DNA of 64,000 nucleotides, taken from positions 1-64,000 of the forward strand of contig CASDZW010000006.1 in assembly GCA_949285915.1 (NCBI GenBank), in the 5' to 3' direction. Positions 61,861 through 64,000 of this stretch are shown here, piece after piece. How positions within the stretch are numbered: the stretch's first letter is position 1; each line of letters begins with the position of its first letter. The notes under the pieces were generated by a model that searched no databases, was not told the DNA's origin, and saw only the letters and a list, made by a program, of their open reading frames with translations. This stretch comes from an uncultured Collinsella sp. GTDB lineage: Bacteria; Actinomycetota; Coriobacteriia; Coriobacteriales; Coriobacteriaceae. The position numbers and the translations under genes are program-made.

Positions 61861-62493
61861 ATGGCTCATAATAACACAGAGGAAAACGGGATCGCTTCCG
61901 ATGCAAAAGCGATAGATTGCTTCGCTTCAGACCCCAACATAAAGAAGCTTCTCGCGGCCCACCTTTATCGGCTCGCCGAGCTATCTTTTGAAACGGAGAA
62001 AGAGCGGGAGCGGAAGCTCGAGGACCTGTCTGTTCAGCTACTTACATGCATCACCATATTGTCCGTAGCGTTCCTTACCCCCGCGTCATTCCTGTTTGAA
62101 TGCTATGCCGACCCTACTAAAGCAGGTATCGCACCTGGACAAATTAGGCTTGCCTGGATGTATGCAATCGTCCTAGCTCCTTTGGCGGTGTGTCTCATCC
62201 TAACCCTACGCGCTCGCATGTTGAAACAAATGGAGGTTCTTGATTCGCCAGAAAGCCAGTCCCGATTCGTTGAAAGCCTATACTCCAGCTGTGCGGGCAA
62301 ATCTACTGATCCAGTGATAGATGACTTAACGCTTGCCAGCAACTATTGCTCTGCCATTCAAGGCACATTTGACGGAATGCGCGAAAAGCATAACAGCATG
62401 TGGAACGTCATCAAGCTGTCGATATGGCTTGTTATTTTCTCCTGTAGCGCCGCTCTTGTCTTTAGCTTGTTCCTCCTATTTGAACTTGCGTAG
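61861..62493 (+). CDS. Three-helix membrane protein next to the SIR2-like gene
   Basis: Protein of 210 residues. After a charged helix (LLAAHLYRLAELSFETEKERERKLEDLS) come hydrophobic segments LLTCITILSVAFLTPASFLF, LAWMYAIVLAPLAVCLILTL and, near the C-terminus, VIKLSIWLVIFSCSAALVFSLFLLF. The layout recalls small membrane effectors in bacterial defence and abortive-infection systems, but no family is recognised. The ATG at 61861 has CCGAGG nearby. It is AT-rich like its neighbours, with the same strand and tight spacing as the SIR2-like gene, so they may form one functional unit. Confidence 0.65.
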   Translation: MAHNNTEENGIASDAKAIDCFASDPNIKKLLAAHLYRLAELSFETEKERERKLEDLSVQLLTCITILSVAFLTPASFLFECYADPTKAGIAPGQIRLAWMYAIVLAPLAVCLILTLRARMLKQMEVLDSPESQSRFVESLYSSCAGKSTDPVIDDLTLASNYCSAIQGTFDGMREKHNSMWNVIKLSIWLVIFSCSAALVFSLFLLFELA

Positions 62494-62502
62494 GGGCAGA
62501 AA

Positions 62503-62646
62503 ATGTTGCCGAGAACGTCGTCAATCCAGAAAAAGAGGGGGACACGATTTTTGTCTTGGCTCCTGAAAGCCGGAACTGCCGTGTTAAAGAACCCATACAG
62601 CAACTCCATCAGCAGCTTCTCTCCTGCAGCCAAAAGGAGTAGCTGA
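62503..62646 (+). CDS. Tiny basic open reading frame
   Basis: A 47-residue frame MLPRTSSIQKKRGTRFLSWLLKAGTAVLKNPYSNSISSFS...RSS, nine bases after the previous stop codon. It contains an amphipathic stretch (FLSWLLKAGTAVL). The upstream sequence AGGGGCAGAAA is a modest ribosome site. Its end supplies the AAAAGGAGT site of the following gene. It could be a small toxin-like peptide or chance; confidence is low. Confidence 0.3.
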   Translation: MLPRTSSIQKKRGTRFLSWLLKAGTAVLKNPYSNSISSFSPAAKRSS

Positions 62647-62648
62647 TT

Positions 62649-64000
62649 ATGGCCAGGAAGTTCACATCTAAAGAAGCACGATCAATCATTACTAGAGCCA
62701 AGAGCGACTTGGCTGATATCTCCTATATCAGCCAAACTTTGGAAACTCGTAATAAAAGCTTTCTAGAGAAATCCGCGGCGTTCCGGGCGTCTTATGAACG
62801 CCAATGTTTGCAAAGCATCAGGCTCATCCCTCTGGCGGTGGATGCGTATGCCAGCTGCATACGAAAGAGCCCAAAGCAGGAGACCACAACCCTCTACGCC
62901 GTCGCAAGGAGAAACAAAGGCGCGCTGGTCACCACGACGAACGGACGAACAACCACTGTCCGCGAATGTTGCGAGCGCGCTTTAGCCGAAGGGGCACCGC
63001 ATGGTGCCGCATTCGAAGATGCCATCTGCGCCGCTCATCACAAAGTGGCCGCTGAAGCCATCGCGCAGCAGGATGCCGCCGCATGGGAACAGCTGGCAGC
63101 GACCCTGCAAAGCTCAATCGACAAGGCGGAGATTGCCTCGCATGGAATCACCTGGTATTTCCAGGCCAAGAACTCAAAGGAGGCCGCTGAGCAGGCGCTT
63201 CGGATGCTCCGTAACATCCAGGATTGCCCTGCGGAGCAGCAACCGCATGTTGTTCGCGCCGGACTTGAAGCCGCTCCACCTTGGCGCTCCGCCATTCTCG
63301 AGCGCTATCACAAAGACCCAGATCGCTATCTCAATCTCATCGAGCATGCCATCGGCATGCATCTTGGTACGGGAAGCACGCGCCCGTTCACCGCAAAGCG
63401 GGCGCGCGAGCTTTTTCGCTCGCTTAACAACCTACGCTCCTCAATCGATACGCTCACTCCATCGCGTACGCGACTTCGCGCGGACGTTAAGCATGCCATT
63501 GATCGCTGCTTGGATGACCTTGCGCTTGCCGAGCTCGATAAACTACCCCTTGAAGAGCTGCGACATGCTAAGACCAGGGTCAACCTCAGGGCTTTTCAGC
63601 GCGCGGGTTTCACCTCGCTGAAACGCGTGTACGAAAGAAGAAACACCCTGAATGTCATCTCTGGTATAGGCCCGCAATCCGCCCAAGCAATCAAACGATT
63701 CATCAACGACCTGTACAAAAGGCTCAGGGAAACCACTTCAATACGCGTGGACGTCGATCATCCCACCGATGAGACAACCGCGCTCATCCGCGCGATACGC
63801 GTATATCGGGATAGCGATTCCGTCGAACAGCAATGCGAGCGCTTAAACCGACTCTTGGCGAAATTCAAATCTCAATGCAAGAATGGTCTGTCGATTGTCT
63901 TCGACGATATTGATTGGCTGCTCGCGGACGAAGCGGATATGGCCGCCGCCACACGTGTAAAGAATCAAATCGAAGCCCTGCTCAACGACCCGCGTATCAC
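62649..64000 (+). CDS. Large protein of unknown family, N-terminal 450 residues (continues past window)
   Basis: An uninterrupted frame from ATG at 62649, preceded by AAAAGGAGTAGCTGATT, runs to the window end. It begins MARKFTSKEARSIITRAKSDLADISYIS and is helical and charged. Around residues 320-360 it has FTSLKRVYERRNTLNVISGIGPQSAQAI, which contains a helix-hairpin-helix-like motif (SGIGPQSAQAI). Later come RVDVDHPTDETTALIRAIRVYRD and LSIVFDDIDWLLADEADM. This resembles the N-terminal part of some large helicase-type proteins, but no P-loop is inside the window. It occupies the place after pglX where pglZ or a BREX helicase would be expected. GC rises back toward host level after about 62.8 kb. 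Confidence 0.75.
   Translation, partial: MARKFTSKEARSIITRAKSDLADISYISQTLETRNKSFLEKSAAFRASYERQCLQSIRLIPLAVDAYASCIRKSPKQETTTLYAVARRNKGALVTTTNGRTTTVRECCERALAEGAPHGAAFEDAICAAHHKVAAEAIAQQDAAAWEQLAATLQSSIDKAEIASHGITWYFQAKNSKEAAEQALRMLRNIQDCPAEQQPHVVRAGLEAAPPWRSAILERYHKDPDRYLNLIEHAIGMHLGTGSTRPFTAKRARELFRSLNNLRSSIDTLTPSRTRLRADVKHAIDRCLDDLALAELDKLPLEELRHAKTRVNLRAFQRAGFTSLKRVYERRNTLNVISGIGPQSAQAIKRFINDLYKRLRETTSIRVDVDHPTDETTALIRAIRVYRDSDSVEQQCERLNRLLAKFKSQCKNGLSIVFDDIDWLLADEADMAAATRVKNQIEALLNDPRI

Overview
The window looks like a chromosomal piece of a high-GC, anaerobic gut actinobacterium of the class Coriobacteriia, most likely Collinsella or a close relative. This is inferred from the very high GC at third codon positions, strong AGGAGG-type ribosome sites, and the gene set: pyruvate:ferredoxin oxidoreductase, rubrerythrin, hydrogenase maturation genes, several PTS systems with GH4 phospho-glucosidases, and MurNAc catabolism. 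No rRNA gene is present to settle it.

Layout. 1-6.4 kb: 5' part of dnaK, a ferredoxin, thioredoxin, NikR, an orphan PTS EIIA and two RpiR-like regulators. 6.4-12.7 kb: an alpha-glucoside-type EIICB plus GH4 operon, a MupG-type muramidase and a NIF3-like protein. 12.8-18.3 kb: hypF, a small XRE regulator, hypC, hypD and hypE. 18.4-26.8 kb: HAD phosphatase, membrane protein, a second EIICB plus GH4 operon, a zinc dehydrogenase and two GntR/UTRA regulators. The regulators' probable operators can be read directly: TTGTCTAGACAA for one, TGTTCGTACAA for the other. 26.8-33.6 kb: frameshifted rmuC, nth, a hicA-hicB toxin-antitoxin pair, rubrerythrin, a MutY-like glycosylase, Rrf2, tRNA-Asp and a phosphoesterase. 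33.7-41.4 kb: a glycosyltransferase/LytS/LytTR operon, queT with a candidate preQ1 riboswitch, an MFS exporter, a phospholipase C-like protein and a C39-like peptidase. 41.5-46 kb: a complete MurNAc utilisation operon (rpiR-murQ-murP-mupG). 46.3-49.9 kb: PFOR. 50.2-52.8 kb: accessory AAA ATPase and HIRAN-domain genes. 53-64 kb: a BREX phage-defence operon (brxA, brxB, brxC, pglX). An AT-richer cassette follows it: a SIR2-like protein, two tiny genes, a multi-pass membrane protein and a large protein that runs off the window.

How the parts work together. The orphan EIIA at 4.3 kb can phosphorylate the two EIICB proteins, which carry no EIIA of their own; the GH4 enzymes then split the imported phospho-disaccharides. 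The shared operator suggests that the GntR regulator at 26 kb controls the EIICB operon at 9.8 kb. The MurNAc operon imports and breaks down cell-wall sugars. NikR and the Hyp proteins serve a nickel-iron hydrogenase that is encoded elsewhere.

Most notable observations. (1) A run of nine G residues lies inside the N-terminal coding region of brxA. No in-frame start lies between it and the conserved domain, and either alternative frame stops within about ten bases, so the BREX operon carries a predicted slipped-strand on/off switch. (2) pglX stops exactly after its conserved ETSWDF motif, at a 20-bp inverted repeat, and is followed by the foreign-looking SIR2/membrane-protein cassette. (3) Two covarying copies of a structured element sit in the 3' flanks of rubrerythrin and PFOR. 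(4) Two other long inverted-repeat elements lie at 32.6 kb and 46.0 kb.
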